A stretch of DNA of 64,000 nt, taken from NCBI GenBank assembly GCA_947359465.1, contig OX375878.1, forward strand, positions 86,960,377-87,024,376, written 5' to 3'. Positions 14,401 to 24,310 of the stretch are shown here, piece by piece (the first letter of the stretch is position 1; each line of letters starts with the position of its first letter). The position numbers and the translations under genes were made by a program. The notes under the pieces are model-generated. The model ran no database searches. It saw only the letters and a list, made by a program, of their open reading frames with translations, and was not told the DNA's origin. This DNA is from Metellina segmentata. Taxonomy: Eukaryota; Arthropoda; Arachnida; Araneae; Tetragnathidae.

Positions 14401-17400
14401 ATTTATACAATTGATCCATGGTGTGTTTGCTTGCGTAGCAAGTTTGGATAATTAACACTGGATGGGGTACTTTATTTTAGAAATTCAAAAGCGTGTACGC
14501 GCTTACGGTTCGATTCCTAAGCACATTTAAATTTTATAATAGCAGATGAGATAAACTTAGGCTATCCATGATGCAGATGAATATTTTTGTGCACTTCGTA
14601 GAAGGTTTTTCACAAAAGCTGGAATAATTTTTTTAATTGAGAAGATATGTGGATGATATGAAGATGGAGAAAAGAAACACTTGCTGTGGTCACGTGAAGA
14701 TCTGATGGACGGACTTGATTTCAATTAAAAATATTTACCTTAAATCTGAAGACAATTTCAAATTGCTCGAAGCTTAATGTCAAAACAATGACCCCATTAA
14801 CTGTCGCATGAACTAATTTTTGATACTAGTCTTTTACAATCAGTCATCACGCAACAGTGACACGAGAGGAGACCGAAACGGACACCCGCTTGCAAGTGAA
14901 GAAGGCCTCAACACGCGCTCAATTTGCAGGCCTCCCCTGGCAGGTCGACTGGCGGGAGGGAAAAAAGGGGAAGTCGTCGCGCTTTCATGGACCACAAAAC
15001 ACGATTTCGGCCCCGAGTCGATGCTACCTTCCCTCCCTACCGTTCCCACGCCATGAGCTGCTTGGTGTGTGTGCCTTCCTCTCCCTCTCTTCTGTTGTTT
15101 TCTCTTCGTGTTTTCTTTTCCTTCACAAGGGCCGGCCGGCGGCGGACCAACACCTGAGCGCATGCGCAACTGGACGTTGCTCCTCGCTCACGTATAACTA
15201 TCTCGTAAGAATGGTCAGCGGGACAACGATGATGGCAGGCAAATAATTTATTTTCTTGGGGGTTTGGTCTGAGGAGCGTTGTTTTTACCTTCCAAGTGGT
15301 TTCGAAAAGGTATCTCGTCATCAGGATACTGACGATTTTTTGATGGGATCAGGATCTGTTTACTATTTTCTAAGGACGAGATATCTCGTCCATCAAGATC
15401 TGGTCAGTTATGTTAATAACGAAATACCTCGTCGAAACAACCACCAGGTGGGAAAATAACTAACAGGGAGATTTTGATATGGGTATTAGGGATATGCTAA
15501 TCATTTGGTTTAAGTACACCTGACGTAACTCCATGTTCTTGGTTTGACAAGTAACTAATAACGCTTAGAAAAAGCACACTTTCATATTTTAAGAGACATT
15601 TAAGGAAAACACCAATCACGCATGCGATAGATAATGGGAAGAAAGGTTCTTACCAGGTGTTGAATTGGGTTCACTTTCATGCCAGGCTTCCATAATGAGA
15701 GAAAACGTTCCCTGTAGAAACAAAACCATATTTAGTATGTCACAACACAGAAAAAGAAAATCACGCACACAGTCGTTTCTTTACGGAACGCTTCCATTAA
15801 AATTCCTCAATAAAAAAGGCAAATTCATTCCAACGACATTTAATGTACTTCAAAACACTGACTGTAACGAAACTCGTTAAAATTAAAAAGAGAAATTGCA
15901 AGGAGGTGAAATTGAAATGGAGATACTTACCACCCACGAGAAATCGAAGGAGAAGACGATGGGGTTCGTAAATCCAGTGGCAGAATCATTAATGGGCTCC
16001 AACTGAACGGAATTATTGCCCAATATCGGCGTGAGCACTTCGCCGTAGGTGCAGGGAGGGTTGGGATCTATGGTCGTCTGATAGTGTTTCAGGCACACCC
16101 TGAACCGCGTCCGGCACGTGTCGGAGCACATGCCGCTGGGGGACCGGACACCACGACAGCAGGTACCGTCGGCATCCCTTCCGAATTCGTTCACGAAATT
16201 ATCCAAACGGAGTTCAAACATTCCAGAGCAGGACACCTGGAAACGACACACAGTCAACAAAATGCACACTTTGAAATTTATGGTACTAAATCATCCAGTA
16301 ATTCATTGGTTCTTTCGTGAATTACATATTTGACACATCACAATGATACACTTGACACTGAATACAAAGGACTATACGCGAATTGGAATATAAAGAATGC
16401 TCAGTGGATGAAGATATAAATTTCTGATTCCACCCAGAGAAATAAAACTGCCTGAGTAGAGCATAGCAACTTCTACAAGCAGTTCCTTACAAGTTTGAAA
16501 CTGGGAAATTTACTTCTCATGCAACACACAAGTGAATTACGCAACTTTTCATTACAAAAATTACATTACTTGCAAAAGTTAGACTCAACCATCATGCAAT
16601 ACGACGTGTATATTGTGTTTAAATTAAACTGTTTTAAATATACTTGTTCAGATTTTACTGTGGTATCGCTCAATAATGTTTACTCCATATTACTAGTTAG
16701 TTTATAAAGCACAAGTTTTTTTTATCAGTACTATTTAGTTGATTATTGTAAATAGACAATTGAGACCTATGTACCTTCTATAGATTTGTACAGAAAAAAC
16801 GCTGTTGACGCTTTATGATGGAATCCATTTAATTCTGAATGAATTCTTCAAATCCGCGTAAGAAGTAAAATCATTTTTTTTACTGTTGAGATATCTTATT
16901 TTAACTAGAATATCATTTGTGTTGGCATAAATGTTTGTATTATTTACTACAGAGGTTTTTAGAATCAAAGCAGAGAAATCTACATTGGCCAAAAGCATAT
17001 TGTGCAAGCATTACATATCACACAAAAATTGAACGCACCATAAAAAGGAAGTTTCTAAGCACCGAATGGGCTGAATTTCAGTATTCCTTATAAATTCGGG
17101 AATAAATATAAGACGACACCAGAAATATTTCACCCCGTGAATCTGTTACATTTAGATAAACTGTCCAAAGTTTCAACATTCTGTCGTATACTCGATCGCA
17201 TCTGTCACACTACGGTCATTACAAGAAAAATACAATCGAATACGAAATCCTGTGTTTGCAAATGGCATAGAGCTTTGAGAGCTTCTCGCGTGTGCAGATG
17301 AAACACAATAGCTTTTACACAATGTCGAACGGTATTCCGCGTTTGCGAACATAAAACCCCGAAAGGCCGTGTTTTTTGAATACAATAACCCGTCTTATAT

Positions 17401-19828
17401 CAAAAAGCTCACAAACTCAAGAGGAGGGTATTTAACTTGTCAAGATAGTCGAACGTAAGGCGAGACTTGTGACAGATTTACTGAGATAAAATACAGTGAG
17501 TGTGTGCTGCTGAATCTACAAGACCATTCCGATGGGATTTGGAAATTCATAGTTATTCGACATCTACACAATTTGATTGAGATAAACACAAAGCAGTTCT
17601 CTTAAGTGTGTATCGTGTATACTTAGAAATTAGTAATATCAATTTTTAAAAAGAGTATTTACACTCGTATTTTACTCATTGCATTGAATGTTAGGTTTTC
17701 GTTTCTTAAGATGATTGAGATGCAAGACCCTTATATAAAATGCTACATTTTGTACCCAACTTCACTCTTTGAAAGATAAAGAATGCGTTTAACTATATGG
17801 TTTGCCTGGGTGAAAACATTTCTTAAATAAACAAGTGCATCCTTTTTATGATTATTTTTAATTTAATAATATACCCCATATAAAAAATATAAGCAATTTT
17901 TATTAAGATGCTTTCCAGAACGTTTTTATAAGCCTAAACTTGACCTAAGATACGTCTCTGCTATTAATTTGCCATCAAATACTACGTAACTCAAGGAAAT
18001 ATTCAATGCACAAACTAATGATGAAAATTACAATAATTAAAAACCCACGAAAACGATTCAAACTTATAAACATCCTTCTTCAAGAATAATTAGTTACTAA
18101 AAACTCCAACACAGATACTCATAAGTCTTAATTGCCATGTTTATCCAGTTAGCCGCTAGATGGCAGTAGTGTTCCACTAGCTCCTCACATATTTCCTACC
18201 TTGTCAAATGAAATTTTCGTACGAGTAGACTTCAACATTTACAATTTTATGAAAATTCCTGAACAAAAACACATTTTTCGAGAATTTAAGTTTTGTCAAA
18301 GTAATGTTTCTGTCAGAACAATACACGAATACTTTAAATGACAAATAAGACTGGGTCATAAAGCATTCGAATATATATATTTTTAATTTCCAAAGAGTTG
18401 GAATACTTTAAGTATATCTCTTAAAGAATATGGGACTTGAAATTTTCCAAACGCAATCGATCTAAAAAGGGATTTTATACCAGCGTTGATTGGATTTAAA
18501 ATAAAAGACCAGAACAAGAAAAAGCAACGAAAACAGACGCGTCCCGAAACCTAAAAATGTCTCGCAAAGAATACCAGCATGAAGCGGAGTAAAAGGAACA
18601 AAAAATTCGCTTCTTTTCACACGACCCGAGGTTCAACTGACCCTGCTTGACTAGACTGAGAGTTGCGATCTTCCCCGTTCGAACCTTGAACTAGTTGCGA
18701 ACGTTTTTTGTATTCTAATTTGACGTCTCCTACCTTTGAGTGCCAGAGGTAAAGGCACGATCATGCCCCATTCGTATCTCCGGACGAAGAAAAGGAAAAA
18801 TCCCCAAAGAGTTTTTGACCCGACTCTTTTGGCGAAGAATTAAAATTGGTAATTTTGCGGAGGTTAAGAACGTGGAAGTTTAACGGAAGAAAATGGGCAC
18901 CATTAATTGATTTTGTAAGGTGCAAGTGGTTCCTACGTATTGAATAAAAGTTTTCCTGAAGTTTGGTTGTCATAAGGGGTATTCCGTGTGTAACTGATCA
19001 TTTGACTAACAAAAGGCAAGCAAAAGGAATATTGCAGGATAGTCATTTATTATGCTAATGAAAAGGTTCATTTCCTATGTGTTAGTTATTCTAGTATGAG
19101 AATGAAAATTCTAGGAAACTAGATTACATTCTGTACACAGTACAATCCTTACATTCTTTCAAGTTTAAAACACCATTATAAGCCTTAATTTAATCGGCAA
19201 AACACTTTTAAACTTTATGACATCCAACTTAGCGAATGCTCGGAAATTTATTTTATTATTGTCTTTAAATATTTTTCATCATTTACATCTCATCACAGAG
19301 AAAAAATATAATTGAGGGGCGAAGGACTTAATATTTGAAGTTAAACAGAAGCAAAATAAAAAATATTAGCTCCATTTCACTCAATTTTTCTGTATGTATG
19401 ATAAATGGAACAAACCTAAATCATTAATAGCACTTGAGATATCAGTTAGGCATAATTCTACTTTACGACCCCTCATTTAATAAAACTAAATTCAGTATTC
19501 TTCACCATAAGAGTTCGCAAAAACATATAGGCGATTTCAATACAATTTGTACATTCTGACTACATAAATATAAATGGGGACAATTTTGATTAATTTTAAC
19601 TGAAATTTATCACTTAGTATATCAATTTGAATCCTACACATAGCACGATATAAAAATAGTCAGAGCAAACAGATTTTCGATTATTTTAAATTTAATGACA
19701 ACTGACACAAGTGCTCTAATTTCACTTTAAAATTCCAATTCACAAAGTGAGGCATAAATAACGGTACATACCTGCGTGACCCACAGCGTTAGTATCACCA
19801 GCGATGCTAACACAGGAACGGAAGACAT
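2323..19828 (-). CDS. Delta: Delta, DSL-family Notch ligand (complete 10-exon model)
   Basis: Membrane-bound ligand that activates Notch on neighbouring cells. Ten coding exons join, in minus-strand order: 19828-19772, 16236-15931, 15711-15654, 9320-9063, 7454-7394, 6649-6519, 5848-5679, 4913-4700, 4590-3489, 2440-2323. All junctions are GT-AG and phases fit; the total is 2475 nt, 824 aa. Seen: hydrophobic signal peptide (1-19), MNNL region (about 20-140), DSL domain (C182-C224), nine EGF repeats (from C229 to C556, the last three with the D-x-D-[DE]-C start of calcium-binding repeats), acidic EEEE (629-632), membrane span (about 646-668), an Arg-rich stop-transfer, NEQN (690-693), a PLQR-KS-K-LNTD box (734-747) and terminal ATEV (821-824). 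No von Willebrand C / Cys-rich region as in Serrate/Jagged, so Delta type; nine EGF repeats and about 830 aa match Drosophila Delta. NEQN corresponds to the Neuralized-binding NxxN known from fly Delta. Which arthropod paralogue (Delta1/2) cannot be told. Confidence 0.95.
2441..3488 (-). other. Delta intron 9
   Basis: 1048-bp AT-rich intron between the large EGF/TM exon and the ATEV exon. GTAAAT donor, TTTTGCAG acceptor. No coding frame or repeat seen inside. If retained it would end the protein at SSKR. Confidence 0.85.
3489..4590 (-). CDS. Delta: Delta exon 9: EGF 6-9, transmembrane segment, most of the cytoplasmic tail
   Basis: Large 1102-nt exon, residues 419-785 plus two bases. It completes EGF6 and codes three calcium-binding-type EGF repeats (C449-C480, C487-C518, C525-C556). 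A less conserved stalk with an acidic patch follows, then the membrane span [18 protein letters not shown] and the RRRRRQKR stop-transfer. The tail carries NEQN (690-693) and the [14 protein letters not shown] box shared with fly Delta. The donor is AAAAG|GTAAAT, in which the in-frame TAA right after AGG lies inside the donor itself. An unspliced reading would therefore end SSKR-stop. Confidence 0.95.
4700..4913 (-). CDS. Delta: Delta exon 8: EGF repeats 4 (end), 5 and 6 (start)
   Basis: Residues 348-418 plus one base. It contains [10 protein letters not shown], completing EGF4; the whole of EGF5 (C373-C404, with CHNGGTC); and the first half of EGF6 (CEPNPCKNG). Acceptor TTTACAG|AGCTC, donor AAACG|GTAAGT. 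Reading straight through its upstream intron gives a false longer frame with a methionine in the intron. Confidence 0.93.
4914..5678 (-). other. Delta intron 7
   Basis: 765-bp intron separating the two halves of EGF repeat 4. Nothing recognised inside. Confidence 0.85.
5679..5848 (-). CDS. Delta: Delta exon 7: EGF repeat 3 and start of repeat 4
   Basis: Residues 291-347. [17 protein letters not shown] opens EGF3, the block that follows the DSL and compact EGFs in all Delta proteins; EGF4 begins at C335. Acceptor TTTGCAG|ATCTG, donor GCAAG|GTAAGA, phase 0 out, splitting EGF4 between exons. Confidence 0.93.
5849..6518 (-). other. Delta intron 6
   Basis: 670-bp intron between EGF2 and EGF3. 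No feature recognised. Confidence 0.85.
6519..6649 (-). CDS. Delta: Delta exon 6: EGF repeats 1 (end) and 2
   Basis: Residues 247-290. Reads [10 protein letters not shown], then [12 protein letters not shown], then [12 protein letters not shown], the second compact EGF repeat; this is very close to the equivalent part of fly Delta as I know it. Acceptor ATTACAG|ATGCC, donor TCAAG|GTATGT. The intron upstream in transcription order is 744 bp. Confidence 0.93.
6650..7393 (-). other. Delta intron 5
   Basis: 744-bp intron splitting EGF1. A more GC-rich part (about 6920-7260) stands out from the AT-rich flanks. It has no coding signal and could be a conserved intronic element (not testable here). 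Confidence 0.8.
7394..7454 (-). CDS. Delta: Delta exon 5: first half of EGF repeat 1
   Basis: 61-nt exon coding residues 228-246 with split codons at both ends. The peptide [19 protein letters not shown] is the compact first EGF repeat of Delta ligands, with the short CxxxC spacing. Acceptor CCTTGCAG|CGGTG, donor GCAT|GTAAGT. Its phases (2 in, 2 out) fit the neighbours exactly. Confidence 0.92.
7455..9062 (-). other. Delta intron 4
   Basis: 1608-bp intron after the DSL exon. The stretch about 8180-8900 is noticeably more C/T- and G-rich than the rest and gives open frames on both strands, but none shows protein-like composition. No repeat recognised. Confidence 0.8.
9063..9320 (-). CDS. Delta: Delta exon 4: DSL domain
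   Basis: Residues 141-226 plus the first base of 227. Contains the whole DSL module, from C182 ([12 protein letters not shown]) through [15 protein letters not shown] to C224 (HRGWKGEYC). This module makes the main contact with Notch EGF repeats 11-12 (known for the family). The six DSL cysteines and the NYYG, CRPR-D-FGH and GW-G-YC signatures are all present. Acceptor CTTCCAG|GACCC, donor CCATAG|GTAATT. Confidence 0.95.
9321..15653 (-). other. Delta intron 3 (longest intron, 6.3 kb)
   Basis: Lies between the MNNL and DSL coding exons. It contains GC-richer islands (about 12540-13100 and 14820-15200) within AT-rich DNA, a small hairpin MITE at 15292-15448, and three Su(H)-like octamers: TTCCCACG at 11853-11860 and 15043-15050, TTCCCACA at 14175-14182. 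First and large introns of developmental genes often hold enhancers, but nothing here proves it. No exon-like coding stretch seen. Confidence 0.8.
15292..15448. mobile_element. Hairpin MITE in Delta intron 3
   Basis: 157-bp element with imperfect terminal inverted repeats (CCAAGTGGTTTCGAAAAGGT against CCTGGTGGTTGTTTCGACGA). It carries a perfect 18-bp palindrome GGACGAGATATCTCGTCC at 15374-15391. Related sequence occurs at 30.2 and 36.4-37.0 kb. No clear target-site duplication seen. Confidence 0.65.
15654..15711 (-). CDS. Delta: Delta exon 3: end of MNNL region ([11 protein letters not shown])
   Basis: Residues 122-140 plus the first base of Gly141. The peptide [11 protein letters not shown] is the conserved Delta/Serrate GTFSLI-EAWH block, which settles the frame of this 58-nt exon. 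Acceptor TTCTACAG|GGAACG, donor CACCTG|GTAAGA, phase 1. It is too short for ORF-length filters, so it was found from the splice phases and the conserved block. Confidence 0.93.
15931..16236 (-). CDS. Delta: Delta exon 2: MNNL (Notch ligand N-terminal) region
   Basis: Residues 20-121. Begins [14 protein letters not shown], which is the N-terminal C2-like module found in all Delta/Serrate ligands, and contains the cysteine cluster around GTCCRG, MCSDTC and RVCLKHY. Acceptor TTTCCAG|GTGTCC, donor GGGTG|GTAAGT, phase 0 at both ends. It is followed by a short 219-bp intron. Confidence 0.93.
16237..19771 (-). other. Delta intron 1
   Basis: 3535-bp AT-rich intron after the signal-peptide exon, GTATGT donor and TTTCCAG acceptor. 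Apart from short A/T runs I see no repeat, RNA gene or coding frame in it. Confidence 0.8.
19772..19828 (-). CDS. Delta: Delta exon 1: start codon and signal peptide
   Basis: Codes residues 1-19, beginning [10 protein letters not shown] and ending WVTQ: a short n-region followed by a hydrophobic core, typical of a secretory signal. The ATG at 19828-19826 has A at -3. It is followed by a clean CAG|GTATGT donor, phase 0. Cleavage probably falls just after the exon junction, near the first cysteine of exon 2 (inferred). Confidence 0.9.
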
Positions 19829-20190
19829 GATCGCTGTTTTAAATCCAACTGAGCACAGCGATCACAAAACAAAGATAAAATCCACACTTTTAGTTGCAGA
19901 TGAGCATTCCGAACTCGATCACACTGGGGAATCCAGGAATCAGAAAGAGCACACAGCTAACAAAAAGCGAAAATCCTCATGTAAGTTTAAAGCAGTCGGT
20001 CTTGGAGATATATCACACACGATGCACAAGAAAATCCGAGAAGACAATCACGTGTAATTAAATCCAATCAATCATAGTTCGCGATCCACAACAACACTAC
20101 GGGAACGGAGGACTCGTTTCCGCAAGAGAAGCTACGGGACAGCTACAAAAATCCGCTGCGGCTTGACTAGTATCCAATGCTGTGTTACTT
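19829..20190 (-). other. Presumptive Delta 5' UTR with two short upstream ORFs
   Basis: Runs between the predicted start site (about 20190, some 27 bp below the TATA box) and the ATG. If unspliced it contains two small upstream ORFs: a 7-codon one (19980 down to 19957) and a 5-codon one (20075 down to 20058). Both stop before the Delta ATG and could lower translation. The exact cap site is inferred only. Confidence 0.5.
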
Positions 20191-20215
20191 GGTCCGCGCG
20201 CAAGCGAATTCTGAA

Positions 20216-20312
20216 TTTTATACGTCGCTTCGGGATATAGACTAGTCGAAGACATAATGAGTCGTAGCGCGCCGCCTCGCGATTGGTCCGCAGCGCCGCC
20301 GCCTCCCATTGG
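20216..20312 (-). promoter_or_regulatory. Delta core promoter: TATA box and two CCAAT boxes
   Basis: On the minus strand TATAAAA lies at 20222-20216. Two CCAAT motifs (read as ATTGG on plus) lie at 20282-20286 and 20308-20312, about 60 and 90 bp upstream of the TATA box. The whole block, 20090-20350, is CpG- and GC-rich against AT-rich flanks. This arrangement matches a TATA/NF-Y type promoter directed at Delta exon 1, about 390 bp away. Confidence 0.65.
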
Positions 20313-20379
20313 TCCTCTGCCTTTCTCCCTGACGGCTCAGTACTTCCGTTCACAACATCGATAACACACAATGGTGACC

Positions 20380-22229
20380 CCCCTCTCCATAGTTCTGTGA
20401 ATTATAGACGATTTTTTTTCCCTCCAATTTTTTGGGTGGTTCTCTTGTGAGTCTAAGATTTTTCCGGGGGGTTCTCGTGGATTTTTTTTCTTTATTTTTA
20501 TTCTGCGGCGGATTTTGTGTATATGGGAACGATTATGATTAAGTTTTTCTTATTTTTTTGTTGGATCCCACCGATTTCGTCTTCTTCGATCCCCCTTTGC
20601 TTTGTGATCTGTACGTGATGAAGGGAGGGGGGAAAGCAGCGTCTTAAAGAACATTTTTCCGACGGAAATCCTGTAGAAAAGGTTAGGGTCCTTTGGGAGC
20701 GAAAAGTCTTGAGAAAATCGGACGGAATACGTGGAAATAGATTAGAAACGATGGAAAAGTAGGTTTAGGATTCGAGAAAAGAGGAGATAAAAAAGTTTAG
20801 GGAGTAACCCCCTTTCCTTAATATTTCTATGGTGAGAAAATAAAAGGGTGTTGAATTAAGAATTAAACATTGTTTAAAATTTAAGCAAAATTGTATTTGA
20901 ATAATTTTTTGAACAATTAAACCAACAATGTTATTCTTTTGACATTTTAAGGACTATTTCAGATAAAATAATCAAGGTTAATGATAGAAAGCGATTAAAT
21001 AATTGTAGTAAATAAACATTCTAATTTATTAATTTTAAAATAATGTTTAAAAATAAGATTGCAAAAGCGGATTAATTTTTGTGTTCTGTTGAGGAAAAAA
21101 TTATTTGAGCAGTCCATATTGCTGCTCAATCTTCCATTTAGTTAGTTGAATAATGAAATTACGATTCGTTAGTAATTACTGACACAAATTGCTTTATAAA
21201 AAAATCTTGTAAATAGTTGTTGCTGGTGGGAATATGGCGTCCAAATTTATAATTTAAATTTTCTAGGCGAATTTATTAGTATGTATTATAATGAATTTCT
21301 AAATGTTGATAAATACGATATATGTTAAGCGACTTTACAAAATTCTCCTACGTACACATGCATTTGAGTTTTGCTAAATATGTTGATTTTCTATGCGGAA
21401 TCGAGCAAATAAAAGTGTCGTGAAGCTATAATCATAATATACTAAATCCCGAAGCTAGAGGTCTCAATCAAGCTGACTTTCAACTAAAATGAAATGCCCG
21501 ATTTTTCAACACATTTTATCCGATACCTCTACAACTAATCTCCGCACGAAATTCAAACATATTTTCGGAATCCGACCGGTGCCATTTGACAAGCTGCATC
21601 ATCGGAATCGTTAAATTATCGCACACAGAATCTCGACTTTAGCTAGAACAAAACGTGATCTTCCGCAATAGAACGACGCTAGGGGGCAGCAGCTGAAAGC
21701 GTCACACCTGCGCGTGGCCACTTCCAAATATGGAATGGCGTACTATGAGCACGTGACCACCTCCGAAAGACTTGAATGAAGGACTCGTGTGGTGCAAAAA
21801 AGGTCCGATCCAGTGGAGCGAGGGAGTTTTTCGGGGAAGTTTTAACTGTTATAAAATGGAAGGCTTTATAATTTCGTGACCAGATAAGTGGCTTTAGGAT
21901 TTTTTTGCTCACTGATGTTTGAGTCTTCAAATACGCTTAAAAAATGCAGCATGGTTTTTATTTTCGCTATGAAATTTTTTTGTATTATTCAATTTCTTCA
22001 TGAAAATATCATAGGATAGCGATTGCATCGATGAGTTTGAGATGGCAAACTTGTTTTCTGCCTCTCTTCACTTTAGTTAGATTTTTCTATAATATCTGAT
22101 AGTTGGCAAATCTGCTCGGTAACTATCATTGCGGGGAAGACAGTTGAAAGGGTAAAAAGTTTTTAGCAGATTGTTTTAACCTGGTTCCCTCTTGATAAAA
22201 AAATTAAAAAAAAACTCATTAGGATCTGT
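20380..22229. other. Upstream AT-rich DNA with one E-box cluster
   Basis: No gene seen. Near 21.7 kb, CAGCTG (21690-21695), CACCTG (21705-21710) and CACGTG (21750-21755) lie within 66 bp in a locally GC-rich stretch, 1.5 kb above the Delta promoter. The rest is AT-rich and featureless. Confidence 0.5.
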
Positions 22230-22231
22230 TT

Positions 22232-22355
22232 ACTGGTTGGTTGGGTTTCTTATGGCACAAAGACCGTACTTGGCCAAGCAAGGATATACACATACAAGAG
22301 AAGTTTTACCAACTCAGAAGACAAAACATACAGGGAGGAATCGAACAACGACATC
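22232..22355 (-). repeat. tRNA-derived SINE, group B (5'-truncated)
   Basis: The 3' end reads GGTTGGTTGGGTTTCTTATGG on plus, and an RNA polymerase III box B (GTTCGATTCC on minus) lies near 22338. It shares GGCCAAGC and the following body with copies at 29.5, 33.7, 38.1 and 60.3 kb. The tRNA-like head upstream of box B is poorly preserved. Confidence 0.6.
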
Positions 22356-22359
22356 AGGA

Positions 22360-24000
22360 AGAATGAATTCAATTTTAAATGATTTAATTTGAAAAGCTTT
22401 CGGTTAGGATTTGTTTGCCATGTTTGGTTTTGAAACGTTTTAAATTATGACAGTTCATAACGGATCAATAGAACTATGCGAAAAAATTAACTTCAGGATT
22501 AAGTGCTTGATAGTACGAAATGATCACTGTTTACTTCCAAAATTTAACAATAAAAAAATTTGAAAAGATGGTTATCTATTGCCTTAGATTATTTGGGCTT
22601 ACACGGATAATTAAAAGTTTCGTACGCATTAATATTCATGAAAAAATCAAATTGGATATTACGTATTAGAGTAAAAAAATATTTGTAGTAAATATATACA
22701 TGACATTTTTTCATTAACTCAAGATTTTACTGATTAAAGGGCCTATATTTTTCACTATATTTTGAATAAGAAGTATAATTTGTGGAAAAGGGATCGGACA
22801 ACTTTACAGAAGAATTTAAATAGAGATTCTTAACCTTTTGGGTACAGATTTATTTGAAAAAAGTAGTTCGATTATCGTTTGCACATTAGTTGCTGTTATA
22901 TTTTCGTATTATCGTCTGTACACTAATTACTGTTATATTTTCGTATCATGGTTTGCACACCAGTTGTTGTTATGTTTTCGTATAATTTCGTTCGATAAGA
23001 ATGGCAACAGTAAGAGAGAGATCGCACAGCTTCTGATCTCCGGGTTCATTCCAAAAAAGAATGTCTGATAACGCAGCCGTGTAAATGTATTTCTATATAC
23101 GGAGTCAGATTAAATTAAGTGTATTTTTGTAGAAAACGATTGAATAGTTTGATTCACCAATCACTCTTGCCATGAACACAAATGTACATATTTAATTTTG
23201 TCCTAGTTTGAATGACGAATTAGACTCGTCATCCGTAACTTTAGGCAAAACAAGTGCATGACGAGTCTCAGTCATTAAATGTACCCCAAGGGGTTAATGA
23301 ATTTTCATTCGGTCACACCAGTGTTGAAATTTATATACTTAAATCGTTTTCAAGATTATATTTGGCACCACATGGCAGCTATCTAGTCCCTTTCTCAAAG
23401 GAAAGATTCCAAATCTAGTAGGAGCCGGATCTCATCTTCTTGGAACCAGGGTCAGCATCCGGAAGAGGGGGAAATTGGTATTCAAATTAATTCGGGTCAG
23501 GAACTATCGTGGATTGAAGGGACAGGAAGCGCGCCATCCAAAGGAGACAGTTTTGTCCTGCGAACGTATCCTGCTCTTACAAAACACCCGAAATAGTGAA
23601 TGTCTTGGAAGAAAACTGATTGTTTCTTCTCATATCGCATTTTATATAATAAGTCAATCTAAAGTCAGTCGTACGAGGAAAAGTAAACAGATCTTTATGA
23701 TAGTAAAATGCTTCTTTTGAAACGACATGAATATTTTTTTTCACAGGTATGCTATTATTTCACAGTTAGTTCTGCATGAGAAATGTGTGATGCCAATATT
23801 TCGGTGGCACATATCTAAAAATATAAAGTATTCCAGATCAAATAATGAGTAGTCAGAAATCGGGAATTTCATTCATCATGTATGTACCCTTTTGATTCAT
23901 TTAGTTATTAGAATATGCATGTGTAACGATGTATAAATTAACTTTGAATGTAAAATAAAGCTGGAGTTCGATTGGTCACTCAACTGTCATGCTTATAAAC
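22360..24000. other. AT-rich DNA, one short palindrome
   Basis: No gene seen. GACTCGTCAT (23223-23232) and ATGACGAGTC (23258-23267) form a 10-bp perfect stem with a 25-base loop; it may be a remnant of a small inverted-repeat element. Confidence 0.4.
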
Positions 24001-24002
24001 AA

Positions 24003-24310
24003 AGAGAGAGAGAGAGAGAGAGAGATTGATGGGAGATAAAGAAAAAGAAAAAGTTCACAAGAGAGAGAATAAAGAGAATGAGAGAGAGAGTATAAAAAGA
24101 ATTAGAGAGAATGAAGAGAACAAGAGAGAGAATCGAAGAAAACATGGAATAATAGAATAAGACAGAATAAGAGATAAAAGAGAACAAGAGAGAGAATCGA
24201 AGAAAACATGGAATAATAGAATAAGACAGAATAAGAGGTAAAAGAGAACAAGAGAGAGAATCGAAGAAAACATGGAATAATAGAATAAGACAGAATAAGA
24301 GGTAAAAGAA
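24003..24310. repeat. GA-rich tract and 64-bp tandem repeat (3 copies)
   Basis: A (GA)n run at 24003-24026 leads into purine-rich DNA. This contains three near-identical 64-bp units, anchored by AATCGAAG at 24131, 24195 and 24259 and each containing CATGGAATAATAGAATAAGA. The open frames across it on minus are low-complexity Leu/Ser/Phe products of the repeat, not genes. Confidence 0.9.

Noticed and set aside
11853..15050. Intron-3 Su(H)-like sites as a proven Notch enhancer
   Set aside because: Three octamers over 3.2 kb are near the chance level for the degenerate site; reported only as content of the intron.
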